Below, one piece after another: positions 51,004-60,264 of a DNA stretch of 64,000 nucleotides. The stretch spans positions 38,578-102,577 of the forward strand of contig CABRHW010000005.1 in assembly GCA_902470765.1 (NCBI GenBank). Direction: 5' to 3'. The stretch's first letter is position 1, and each line of letters opens with the position of its first letter. The notes under the pieces were generated by a model. That model worked only from the letters and a program-made list of their open reading frames with translations. It made no database searches and was not told where the DNA came from. Source of the stretch: an uncultured Collinsella sp. GTDB taxonomy: Bacteria > Actinomycetota > Coriobacteriia > Coriobacteriales > Coriobacteriaceae. Made by a program: the position numbers and the translations under genes.

Positions 51004-53883
51004 TTATTGAGCATCAAGTTGAGCCTGACGCTCCCGGTCACGCCTGAGCAACGGCGCCAAAAACTTGCCCGTATAACTCTGCGGACAGTCCGCAACCTGC
51101 TCCGGTGTGCCCGAAACCACGACGGTTCCGCCGCCGTTACCGCCCTCGGGGCCCATATCGATCAGGCGGTCGGCAACCTTGATGACATCAAGGTTGTGTT
51201 CAATCACCAGCACCGTGTTGCCCGCATCGACCAAGCGCTGCAGCACATCGAGCAGCTGGCGGACGTCCTCAAAATGAAGGCCGGTCGTCGGCTCATCCAA
51301 AATATAGAACGTCTTGCCCGTCTGGCGTCGATGAAGCTCCTTGGCGAGCTTCACACGCTGCGCCTCGCCGCCCGAGAGCGTCGTAGCGGGCTGGCCCAGG
51401 CTCACGTAGCCCAAGCCTACATCGTACAGCGTCTGGAGCTTGCGCTTAATCTGCGGGATATTCCCAAAGAAGGCCAGTGCCTCGGTGACGCTCATGTCGA
51501 GCACGTCCGAGATGGTCTTACCACGGTAGGTGACCTCAAGCGTCTCGCGGTTATAGCGTTTGCCGCCGCAGACCTCACAGGGGACATAGATATCGGGAAG
51601 GAAGTGCATCTCGATCTTAATTTGTCCGTCGCCCTTGCATGCTTCGCAGCGACCGCCGCTCACGTTAAAGGAGAAACGTCCCGGCGAGTAGCCGCGCGCC
51701 TTCGACTCCGGCGTACTCGCAAACAGCGCGCGAAGATCATCCCACAGGCCAATGTACGTAGCAGGGTTGGAACGCGGCGTGCGGCCAATCGGCGACTGGT
51801 CGATATCGATAACCTTATCGATACACTCGATGCCCTCGATTTTCTTATACGGACCCACAGGGCGCGTCGAACGGTGAATGGCATTCGTAAGGGCAGGTGC
51901 GATAGTGTCGGTAACCAGGGAGCTCTTACCCGATCCCGACACGCCGGTAACGACCGTAAGCGTACCAAACTCGATCTTGGCGGTAACGTTTTTGAGGTTG
52001 TTGGCGCGGGCGCCCGTGATCTTAAGGCAGCCGCGACCGGGCTTGCGGCGCTCATCGGGAACCCGGATCATTCGTTTGCCGGTCAGATAAGCGCCCGTCA
52101 TCGACTCGGGACACGCCATGATATCGGCAGGCGTTCCCGCCGCGACTACGTGTCCGCCGTTCACGCCCGCGCCGGGGCCCATGTCGATCACATAGTCGGC
52201 AGCACGAATCGTATCCTCATCATGCTCGACGACGATGACGGTATTGCCGATATCGCGTAGGCGCTCAAGCGTCTTGATCAGGCGCTCGTTATCGCGCTGA
52301 TGGAGGCCAATCGATGGCTCGTCCAAAATGTACAGGACACCCATGAGGCCGGCGCCGATCTGCGTTGCCAGGCGAATGCGCTGGGCCTCGCCTCCGGAAA
52401 GCGTCGCCGAGGCACGATCGAGGGTCAGATAGTCGAGTCCGACATCGACCAGAAAACGCAGGCGCTCCAGGATTTCCTTGACGATGCGTCCGCCGATAAA
52501 CTGTTGGCGCGCGGTGAGTTCCAGGCCCTCAAAAAACTCGAGCGACTCACGGCACGACAGACAACAAACCTCGTAAATGGACTTGCCGCCCACGGTGACG
52601 GCGAGCATCTCGGGGCGCAGACGAGCACCATGGCAACTCGAGCACGGCTCCTCGCGGATGTACTTCTCCAAGCGCGCCTTGGTGTTCTCATTCGTCGTCT
52701 CGGTATAGCGCTCGTACAGGATATTGCGCACGCCCGAGAACTTGGTGTCCCACTGGCTGCGGCGCCCATCGAGCTTTTGATAGTCGACCGAAATCTTCTG
52801 GTCGCCCATGCCGTCTAAAAACGCGCGACGCACCCGCAGAGGCAGATCCTCCCACGGCGTATCGACGCTCACCTTGAAGTGCTTACAAACCGCAGCGAAA
52901 ATCTGCGGATAGTAGTTAGAGTTGCCAAACAGGCTGCCAAAGACCCCGTCGGCGATCGACTTCGAGGGGTCTTCGATTAGGGCCTCGGCATCGACCGTCT
53001 TCTTAAAACCCAGGCCATCGCACTCGGGGCACGCGCCATAGGGCGCGTTGAACGAGAAATCGCGCGGCTGCAGGTCATCGATGGAGTGTCCATGCTCCGG
53101 GCACGCTAACGCCAGCGAATACTCCAGCAACTCGCCTTCGGTCCCCTCGGGAGCGTCGCGGTCGGGCAGCAAGTATACGTTCACATTGCCGTGCGCCAGC
53201 GCAGTCGCCTGTTCAACGGACTCGGCGATACGGCCCAGCGAGTTCTCGCGAATCACGATGCGATCGACCACGACCTCGATATCGTGCTTGAACTTCTTGT
53301 CCAGATCGATCGGATCGTCGAGCGAGCGCACTTCACCGTCGACACGCACGCGGCTAAAGCCCTCGGCGCGAAGGTCCTCAAACAGTTTGGTGTACTCGCC
53401 TTTTCGCCCGCGTACCACCGGTGCCAGCACAAACGCGCGGCGGCCCTCCCCCGCCGCCAAGACCTTGTCGGCAACCTGATCGGTCGTCTGACGCTCAATG
53501 ACACGGCCGCATTCGGGACAGTGCGGGGTGCCCACACGGGCGAACAGCAGGCGCAGATAGTCATAAATCTCGGTTACGGTGCCAACCGTCGAGCGCGGGT
53601 TCTTGGATGTCGTCTTTTGATCAATTGAGACAGCCGGCGAAAGGCCGTCGATTGAATCCAAGTCGGGTTTGTCCATCTGGCCCAAGAACTGGCGCGCATA
53701 ACTCGAAAGGCTCTCGACGTATCGACGCTGGCCCTCGGCATAGATAGTGTCGAATGCCAGCGAACTCTTGCCCGAGCCAGAAAGACCGGTAATGACCACG
53801 AGTTGGTCACGCGGAATGGAAACATCGATATCACGGAGGTTGTGCTCACGAGCGCCGCGAATAACGATAGAAGAATCAGACAT
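51004..53883 (-). CDS. uvrA: Excinuclease ABC subunit A
   Basis: UvrA recognises DNA damage and loads UvrB. The 959 residues contain two ABC ATPase modules: VVITGLSGSGKSSLAFDT near 30 and TVVTGVSGSGKSSLVTDT near 650, with signatures LSGGEAQRIRLATQ and LSGGEAQRVKLAKE. Zinc sites are in ACPEHG/ACPECDG, CSSCHG and RCEACKGDGQ/CEVCGGKRYN. The ATG (53881-53883) has AAGGAG at five bases. It is divergent from the LtaS-like gene and forms with uvrC and uvrB a dispersed repair set in this window. Confidence 0.97.
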   Translation of the reverse strand: MSDSSIVIRGAREHNLRDIDVSIPRDQLVVITGLSGSGKSSLAFDTIYAEGQRRYVESLSSYARQFLGQMDKPDLDSIDGLSPAVSIDQKTTSKNPRSTVGTVTEIYDYLRLLFARVGTPHCPECGRVIERQTTDQVADKVLAAGEGRRAFVLAPVVRGRKGEYTKLFEDLRAEGFSRVRVDGEVRSLDDPIDLDKKFKHDIEVVVDRIVIRENSLGRIAESVEQATALAHGNVNVYLLPDRDAPEGTEGELLEYSLALACPEHGHSIDDLQPRDFSFNAPYGACPECDGLGFKKTVDAEALIEDPSKSIADGVFGSLFGNSNYYPQIFAAVCKHFKVSVDTPWEDLPLRVRRAFLDGMGDQKISVDYQKLDGRRSQWDTKFSGVRNILYERYTETTNENTKARLEKYIREEPCSSCHGARLRPEMLAVTVGGKSIYEVCCLSCRESLEFFEGLELTARQQFIGGRIVKEILERLRFLVDVGLDYLTLDRASATLSGGEAQRIRLATQIGAGLMGVLYILDEPSIGLHQRDNERLIKTLERLRDIGNTVIVVEHDEDTIRAADYVIDMGPGAGVNGGHVVAAGTPADIMACPESMTGAYLTGKRMIRVPDERRKPGRGCLKITGARANNLKNVTAKIEFGTLTVVTGVSGSGKSSLVTDTIAPALTNAIHRSTRPVGPYKKIEGIECIDKVIDIDQSPIGRTPRSNPATYIGLWDDLRALFASTPESKARGYSPGRFSFNVSGGRCEACKGDGQIKIEMHFLPDIYVPCEVCGGKRYNRETLEVTYRGKTISDVLDMSVTEALAFFGNIPQIKRKLQTLYDVGLGYVSLGQPATTLSGGEAQRVKLAKELHRRQTGKTFYILDEPTTGLHFEDVRQLLDVLQRLVDAGNTVLVIEHNLDVIKVADRLIDMGPEGGNGGGTVVVSGTPEQVADCPQSYTGKFLAPLLRRDRERQAQLDAQ

Positions 53884-54076
53884 GGAAGCTCCTTGCCTCC
53901 TATTGCATCGAACCATACTGCCGATGAGTTTAGCGCACTCGACGCGCACAGATGTTCGTAATACAAGATTCGCAGACCTTTAGCTTTGCGTATCGGGCGC
54001 TTTGTTTCTCGAAATGCCGTGGAAAGGTTACAGTAATCTAATACTGAACTTAATTTGCTGTACCAGAGGAACGTCC

Positions 54077-56230
54077 ATGACCGAAGATATCCCCCTTGAA
54101 ATCACTTCGAGCGACATGGCCAATCTGCCCATATCCATCGCCGTCCTTATCGTGGCCGCCGTCGTCGTGCGCGTGTATTTTTCAATCAAACGCAACGAAA
54201 AGCCACCCATTGCCCGCGTCTTTTGGTGCGCGACGCTCCTCATCCCGCTCGGCGTGGTAGCTGCATGGGTTACGAATCAATTGCTCGTAAATGAGGGCAG
54301 CTCCCTATGGGTCCTTTCTTATTCGGCGCTCGGTGCTGCCGCCGTCATGCTTCTTGTCGAGCCCTTGGTTTCGGGACTTATCGACCAAACCGACCTTGCG
54401 ACGGGAACAGTTGCCTGTATTTGCCGTGACATCCTTGTCATCGCCGCTGTTTCAGCGCTCTCGTTCGTTTCACTCGAAATTGCCTGCAACGAAACGTTCT
54501 ATCGCATTCCCGCCAACTCATTCGGGTTTTCCGTCGGGCTGCTCGCGACGGTTCTGCTCTCCCTTTATTTGCTGGGACAGCGTCATGGAGGCGTCATGGC
54601 CCTCGTGCCCGTCGTCTGTTGCATCCTTGGCATTGCCGAGCACTTCGTCATAACGTTTAAAGGCGAGGCCATCCTGCCAAGCGATATCTTGGCCCTTGAC
54701 ACCGCAATGGAAGTGAGCGAGGGATACGAGTTTACCTTTACCGCCGGAATCGTAACCTCTCTCGCCCTGCTGGAGATTTCCCTGGGGCTTCTTTCGCTCA
54801 TCCGACCGCGAAAGCTCCGTACGCCCACCCATGTCTTCCCCGCTATCGCCGCTAACCTCTGTGCTTTTCTGCTAGTGACCGTTGTGGGGCTCTCAGGCTT
54901 TTCCAACATCGACTTGGAGCAGGCGCTGGATTTTGGATTTGACCGTTGGCAGCCCATCACCACGTATGCGTCTCAGGGTTTTATCACTTCGTTCACCGAA
55001 ATGGTCAACGAGTTGCCCATTGAGAAGCCCGAAGACTATACGCCCGATGAGGCGCAGAGCATCGAGCAGGAGCTCGCCGCCGTCTACGACAGCACATATG
55101 GCTCGAGCGAACAGCGCGCGGCGGCCGTTGCCCAGTTCAATGAAATCAAGCCGACGATTGTTGCCGTCATGAACGAGAGTTTTAGCGACCTTTCGTGCTT
55201 TGAGCAGCTCCAGACGGCCGGGTACACCGGCCCCGCATTCTACAACTCGCTTCCCGACACACTTGTTCGCGGCACCATGCTCGCTTCGGTCGCCGGTGGC
55301 GGAACGGCGAACTCCGAATTCGAATTTTTGACCGGAGCGACAACGGCCTTTGTCGGATTAGGCAAAATCCCCTATCAGCTGTATCAGATGAATGGCGTCA
55401 ACAGCCTGGCAAAGGACCTTAAAGAGCTTGGGTATACCACTACCGCTATGCACCCGCAAAACCCCGTCAACTACCATCGAGATAAGATCTATCAGCAGCT
55501 GGGCTTTGGAGACTTTCTTTCAATCGGCGATTTCGAAGGTGCGCCCTATTACCATGCCGGCGTATGCGACTACGCCACCTACGACAAGATACTCGACCTG
55601 CTTAGAACCGACGAAGCGCCGCAGTTCATCTTTGACGTCACGATGCAAAATCACGGCGGCTACGACTATGGCACCGTTCCCGCCGAAGAGCTGACAAACT
55701 ATTGGGTCGAGGGAGCCAGCGAGGGCGCCAATAGCGCGCTCAACACCTATCTCACCTGCATCAACGCATCTGACCGGGACCTCGAGTACTTTATCAACGA
55801 ACTCCGCAATATCGGCAGACCGGTTGTTCTTGTCTTTTTTGGCGACCATCAGCCGAGCGCCGCAACGACTCTCAACGACGAGCTGTACCCTCAGGAAGAT
55901 ACGGCAAGCCACGCTTTCCGTATCTATCAGTCGACATATCTCGTCTGGGCTAACTATGAGATCGCCGGCAATACCGAGCTCAACGTCTACGACACCGTCG
56001 GGGCAAACGAGATTGCAGCCATTACCCTTAATAAGATCGGCGCCCCGCTCACCAATTACCAAAAGGCCCTGCTTGCGACAAGGTCAGATGTGCCCACCAT
56101 CAATGTCGCCGGCTATCTCGGTGCCGACGGGCTGCGCTACGACTTGGAATCGGAAGACAGCCCCTACGCCTCGACGATCGACAAGCTGCAGCGCATGCAA
56201 TACCTCGAGTTCGCCAGCAAAGTTCAGTAA
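54077..56230 (+). CDS. LtaS-like membrane sulfatase (glycerol or related phosphotransferase)
   Basis: A 717-residue membrane enzyme. The first 290 residues have about eight hydrophobic helices. Residues 360-700 form an alkaline-phosphatase/sulfatase fold like lipoteichoic acid synthase. Visible motifs are VAVMNESFSDLSCFE, GGGTANSEFEFLTGATT with the likely nucleophile threonine, MHPQNPVNYHRDKIYQQLGF, FDVTMQNHGGYD and VVLVFFGDHQPSAA. Actual LTA is not certain in these bacteria, so a role in some surface phosphate polymer is more cautious. The ATG at 54077 has AGAGGA upstream. Confidence 0.85.
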   Translation: MTEDIPLEITSSDMANLPISIAVLIVAAVVVRVYFSIKRNEKPPIARVFWCATLLIPLGVVAAWVTNQLLVNEGSSLWVLSYSALGAAAVMLLVEPLVSGLIDQTDLATGTVACICRDILVIAAVSALSFVSLEIACNETFYRIPANSFGFSVGLLATVLLSLYLLGQRHGGVMALVPVVCCILGIAEHFVITFKGEAILPSDILALDTAMEVSEGYEFTFTAGIVTSLALLEISLGLLSLIRPRKLRTPTHVFPAIAANLCAFLLVTVVGLSGFSNIDLEQALDFGFDRWQPITTYASQGFITSFTEMVNELPIEKPEDYTPDEAQSIEQELAAVYDSTYGSSEQRAAAVAQFNEIKPTIVAVMNESFSDLSCFEQLQTAGYTGPAFYNSLPDTLVRGTMLASVAGGGTANSEFEFLTGATTAFVGLGKIPYQLYQMNGVNSLAKDLKELGYTTTAMHPQNPVNYHRDKIYQQLGFGDFLSIGDFEGAPYYHAGVCDYATYDKILDLLRTDEAPQFIFDVTMQNHGGYDYGTVPAEELTNYWVEGASEGANSALNTYLTCINASDRDLEYFINELRNIGRPVVLVFFGDHQPSAATTLNDELYPQEDTASHAFRIYQSTYLVWANYEIAGNTELNVYDTVGANEIAAITLNKIGAPLTNYQKALLATRSDVPTINVAGYLGADGLRYDLESEDSPYASTIDKLQRMQYLEFASKVQ

Positions 56231-56375
56231 GCCCGCCCATTCGCTTGGGCCCATCGTATTGCAAGCACGCTCGGCCCAAACGCATCGCAAATGACTCCCG
56301 CTCGCAAACGAGGGTACAATGACGCTCGTGTCACATCGCGGGGCCCCGGCCCCAGCATATACAAAGGAGTCATAC

Positions 56376-57206
56376 ATGGGTTGCGAACACGCACAGGCCG
56401 CCGGCGGACAAACGTCGCCGTCGCAATTTGAGGAGAACACGCTGTCCGAGGTCAAGCGCGTCATCGCCGTGCTTTCCGGCAAGGGCGGTGTCGGCAAGTC
56501 ATTTGTCACCGGTGCCATCGCCACCGAGCTTGCCCGTCACGGCCACAAGGTCGGCGTCCTCGATGCCGACATCACCGGTCCCTCTATCCCCAAGATGTTC
56601 GGTATGAGTGGACGCCACGTCCATGCCCTTGGCAACCTTATGCTGCCCGAAATCTCCGAGCACGGCGTCAAGGTCATGAGCTCCAACCTGCTGCTCCAAA
56701 ACGAGACCGACCCCGTCCTTTGGCGCGGTCCGGTCATCGCAGGCGCCATTAGGCAGTTCTGGAGCGAGACCTCGTGGGGCCCCATCGACTACCTACTGGT
56801 CGACATGCCTCCGGGAACAGGCGACGTCGCGCTCACCGTCTTCCAGTCGCTGCCGGTCGACGGCATCGTCATCGTCACGAGCCCGCAGGATCTGGTCTCG
56901 ATGATCGTCGCCAAGGCGGTCAACATGGCCGAGAAGATGAACGTCCCCATTCTGGGCATTGTCGAGAACATGAGCTATATTGAGTGCCCCGACTGCGGCA
57001 AGAAGATCGAGGTCTTTGGCAAGAGCAAGCTCCCCGAGGTCGCAGAGCGCTATAACCTCGACATCTTGGGCCAGCTTCCCATTAATCCGGCACTCGCCGA
57101 GGCCTGCGATAAGGGCGAGGTCGAGACCGCGCTGCCCGATGGCATGTTGCCCAAGGCAGTCTCTGCCGTCGAGGCTATTACCCCGCACGAGACCGACGAG
57201 GCCTAA
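56376..57206 (+). CDS. mrp: Mrp/NBP35-family iron-sulfur carrier ATPase
   Basis: A 276-residue P-loop protein that carries iron-sulfur clusters to apo-enzymes. The deviant Walker A is VLSGKGGVGKSFVTG near 34, with the DADITGPSIPKMFG and LLVDMPPGTGD motifs of the MinD/Mrp group. The cluster ligands are CPDC (IECPDCGKKIEVFG near 205). An N-terminal GCEHAQAAGG with one cysteine precedes the fold. AAAGGAG lies eight bases before the ATG. The next gene begins at the base after its stop, so the two are coupled. Confidence 0.9.
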   Translation: MGCEHAQAAGGQTSPSQFEENTLSEVKRVIAVLSGKGGVGKSFVTGAIATELARHGHKVGVLDADITGPSIPKMFGMSGRHVHALGNLMLPEISEHGVKVMSSNLLLQNETDPVLWRGPVIAGAIRQFWSETSWGPIDYLLVDMPPGTGDVALTVFQSLPVDGIVIVTSPQDLVSMIVAKAVNMAEKMNVPILGIVENMSYIECPDCGKKIEVFGKSKLPEVAERYNLDILGQLPINPALAEACDKGEVETALPDGMLPKAVSAVEAITPHETDEA

Positions 57207-58478
57207 GTGAACACGAGCGCCCTCTATGACGTCTTGGTAATCGGCGGCGGGGCTTCAGGCCTCGCCGCCGCCATTACGGCCGCACGCGCTGGCAAAAGCG
57301 TCTGCATCGTTGAGCGCGATGTCGCCTGCGGCCTCAAGCTCCTTGCGACCGGCAACGGCCGCTGCAACCTCTCCAACGAATCGATTGATCCACAGCGGTA
57401 TAACCACCCCGCATTCGTCGAATCCGTCATGGGCCCCCAGCCCGAACAAGAGCTTATGGGTTTCTTCTCCTCGCTGGGCATCATGACAACCTCCGAGGAA
57501 GGCCGGCTGTACCCGCGCTCCCTTCGCGCCGAATCGGTGCGCGACGCGCTTCTCAACGTTTGCGACCGCCTAGGTATCACCTTAATCTGTGGAGCCAACG
57601 TTGCCTCAGCGCACAAAGCTTCTGAAGGCTGGGCACTCCAAATAGACCGTCCAGCGCGGGCGCTCAAGGCAAAAAAGCACGATGGCCGAAAATCGGAGCT
57701 TCGCTCGCTTCGGAAAGCGCTCGCCGATGTCCCTCGCAAGAACGAGGCCCTGCAGGCACATGCCGTAATTATCGCTACGGGCGGCAACCCCACCGGTATC
57801 GCCGATACGTTTCGCCTCCCCCTCACTTCGCTGCGCCCCATCCTCTGCCCCGTATCGGCAACGGTCGTTGGCGATCGGGCGGCACTCAAGACGTTGGATG
57901 GTCTGCGCGTCCGCGCCCGCTTGACGCTCGCCCGCAACCACAGTGAGCTCTGGCACGAAAACGGTGAAGTGCTGTTTCGAACCTTCGGCATCTCGGGTGT
58001 CGCTGTCTTCAACCTCTCCCGTCGTATCCAGCGCGGCGATACGATCCTGCTCGACGTTTTCCCCGACCTCTCCAAAGACGAGCTGCTCGATATGCTCAAC
58101 CGGCGCGTTGAGCTGCTCGGCGGCTTTTCGCCCCGCGATCCCCATTGGCTCGACGGCATGCTCGCCCCGCAACTCTCCCGCGTCGTCTGCACAGCGTTCG
58201 AGCAGTGCCATCCAGGCTCCAACGATGTCATCCACCTGGTCTCGATCCTCAAACACTTTAAGTTGCTCGTCGAGGGAACAGCCGAGGAGCGCTCAGCGCA
58301 GGTCACGCGTGGTGGCATATCTGTCGAGAGCATCTCAACACCCAGCCTACGCGCGCGCAGCGTTGTCGACGCCCCGCTTTACGTCTGCGGTGAAGTGCTC
58401 GACATCGACGCCGATTGCGGAGGCTTTAACCTTGCGTGGGCCTGGATCTCGGGCATTCGTGCTGCAAGCAGCCTGTAG
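57207..58478 (+). CDS. HI0933-family FAD-dependent oxidoreductase
   Basis: A 423-residue flavoprotein of the YhiN/HI0933 group. The FAD fold is VLVIGGGASGLAAAITAARAG with the second motif LLATGNGRCNLSNES near 45, and the C-terminal GEVLDIDADCGGFNLAWAWISG binds FAD again. Related BaiN enzymes act on bile acid intermediates, and others on unknown substrates. Two basic inserts (165-175, KAKKHDGRKSELR) are extra. The GTG start directly follows the mrp stop. Assignment to a substrate is not possible. Confidence 0.87.
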   Translation: MNTSALYDVLVIGGGASGLAAAITAARAGKSVCIVERDVACGLKLLATGNGRCNLSNESIDPQRYNHPAFVESVMGPQPEQELMGFFSSLGIMTTSEEGRLYPRSLRAESVRDALLNVCDRLGITLICGANVASAHKASEGWALQIDRPARALKAKKHDGRKSELRSLRKALADVPRKNEALQAHAVIIATGGNPTGIADTFRLPLTSLRPILCPVSATVVGDRAALKTLDGLRVRARLTLARNHSELWHENGEVLFRTFGISGVAVFNLSRRIQRGDTILLDVFPDLSKDELLDMLNRRVELLGGFSPRDPHWLDGMLAPQLSRVVCTAFEQCHPGSNDVIHLVSILKHFKLLVEGTAEERSAQVTRGGISVESISTPSLRARSVVDAPLYVCGEVLDIDADCGGFNLAWAWISGIRAASSL

Positions 58479-58558
58479 CCGCGCAGTCTATAATCAAAAA
58501 CGCATTCGGGCCGTCTGGGATACCGGACGGCCTCTTTCTTGCCTCTAAGGAGACCTCG

Positions 58559-60199
58559 ATGATTGAAATCACCCAAGTCAACGCGTCGCTCGATGAAGCC
58601 GGCGATGAAAATGCCTGTCTCATTGTTGGCAAGCGAGTCGCCAAGCGCGTCCTACGTTGCAAGGACTCCGAGATCAAGTCCATCGAGCTCCACCGCAAGT
58701 CAATCGACGCTCGCAAAAAACGAGACGTCCATTTTATCCTGAGCTTTCGTGTTGAGCTGACTAGTCCCCACCTCGAGCGAGAAGCGGTCGACAGCGTTGC
58801 CGAGCGTGACCGCTCGCGCGTACGCGCGATAGAAGACGATGAGCCTTCATTCCCCTCCCCCGCCTCCGACGCACCTCAAGAACGCCCTGTCGTTGTCGGC
58901 GCCGGATGCGCCGGCCTTTTCGCTGCGCTTACGCTCGCCGAAGCAGGTCTTAAGCCCTTGCTCATCGAGCGCGGCGACCCGGCATTTCGCCGCTCGCGGG
59001 CGATCGACCTCTTTCTAAAGGAGCGCATCCTCGACCCCGAGAGCAATATCCAGTTTGGTCTGGGCGGCGCGGGGACCTTCTCGGACGGCAAGCTCAATAC
59101 GGGAACAAAAAATCCCGCCCATCGCCTTATCCTCGAAACCTTCGTCGAGGCGGGTGCGCCCCGCGATATTCTGTGGGATGCCAAGCCGCACATTGGCTCC
59201 GACATCCTTCCCACGGTTGTCACCGCTATATCCCAGCGCATCGAGCAGCTCGGAGGTGTCGTCCGTTATCGAACGAAGCTCGTCGACATTCGCATCGACG
59301 TGTCTGGCGCCATCACTGGTATTGATGTCCAATCGTCCCAAGACGCCGCTTACGAGTCAATCGAGACAAAGCACCTCATCCTCGCCTGCGGGCATTCTGC
59401 TCGCGATATTTTTGAGCTCCTTAAGGACCACAACGTGGCCCTCGCACAAAAGACCTTTGCCATGGGCGTTCGCATCGAGCATCCGCAGCGCGACATCGAC
59501 CGAGCCCAATATGGAGCCTCGGCGGGACATCCTGCCCTCGGAGCAGCCCCCTACAAACTTGTTGCCCATCTTTCCAACGGCCGCAGCGTGTTCTCGTTTT
59601 GTATGTGCCCCGGCGGGCAGGTTGTCGCCGCCTCTTCCGAGCAGGGCCACCTGTGCGTCAACGGGGCCAGCCTCAATGCCCGCGACGGACGCAACGCAAA
59701 TGCCGCCCTGCTCGTTAACGTCACACCCGAGGACCTTCCCAACGATGACCCGCTCGCCGGCATCGAGCTCCAGCGTGCCTGTGAGGCGGCCGCCTATCGC
59801 CTGGGCGGTTCCAACTGGAACGCACCGGCACAGCTCGTCGGAGATTTCCTCGCAAGACGTGCCAGCAAGGCGCCCGGAAAGGTAAAGCCCACCTATCCGC
59901 TCGGTGTGACCTGGACGGCAATTGACGAAGCCCTGCCGCAGCATATCGTCGAGTCGCTCCGCTTGGGACTTCCCCTACTCGGAAAAAAGCTACGCGGCTA
60001 CGACCGCCCCGACGCCGTTCTTACCGGCGTGGAGACTCGTTCGAGCTCACCGGTCACTGTCACCCGAGACCGAACGTGCCATGCCGTGTCGACCCCGGGC
60101 CTCTACCCTTGTGGTGAGGGAGCTGGATATGCCGGCGGCATCATGAGCGCGGCCACCGACGGCATCCGTTGTGCCGAAGCCCTGATCGCAGACCTCTAA
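58559..60199 (+). CDS. FAD-dependent dehydrogenase (COG2509 type)
   Basis: A 546-residue flavoprotein. Residues 1-100 form a small alpha/beta domain (MIEITQVNASLDEAGDEN to RRDVHFILSFRVEL) found in this family. The FAD part has PVVVGAGCAGLFAALTLAEAG near 112, QFGLGGAGTFSDGKLNTGTKNP near 165, HLILACGHSARDIF near 285, and ends YPCGEGAGYAGGIMSAATDGIRCAEA. The family is widespread but uncharacterised. The ATG (58559-58561) has AAGGAG eight bases upstream. It is followed by a bidirectional terminator. Confidence 0.88.
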   Translation: MIEITQVNASLDEAGDENACLIVGKRVAKRVLRCKDSEIKSIELHRKSIDARKKRDVHFILSFRVELTSPHLEREAVDSVAERDRSRVRAIEDDEPSFPSPASDAPQERPVVVGAGCAGLFAALTLAEAGLKPLLIERGDPAFRRSRAIDLFLKERILDPESNIQFGLGGAGTFSDGKLNTGTKNPAHRLILETFVEAGAPRDILWDAKPHIGSDILPTVVTAISQRIEQLGGVVRYRTKLVDIRIDVSGAITGIDVQSSQDAAYESIETKHLILACGHSARDIFELLKDHNVALAQKTFAMGVRIEHPQRDIDRAQYGASAGHPALGAAPYKLVAHLSNGRSVFSFCMCPGGQVVAASSEQGHLCVNGASLNARDGRNANAALLVNVTPEDLPNDDPLAGIELQRACEAAAYRLGGSNWNAPAQLVGDFLARRASKAPGKVKPTYPLGVTWTAIDEALPQHIVESLRLGLPLLGKKLRGYDRPDAVLTGVETRSSSPVTVTRDRTCHAVSTPGLYPCGEGAGYAGGIMSAATDGIRCAEALIADL

Positions 60200-60225
60200 C
60201 GCACGAATTCCAGCGCGCAAAAGAC

Positions 60226-60261
60226 ACAGGCCCCAAGCTCCACAGGGAACTCGGGGCCTGT
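60226..60261. terminator. Bidirectional terminator between the FAD gene and uvrB
   Basis: ACAGGCCCC (60226-60234) pairs with GGGGCCTGT (60253-60261) around an 18-base loop with inner complementarity. T-rich bases follow on both strands, serving two convergent genes. Confidence 0.75.
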
Positions 60262-60264
60262 TCG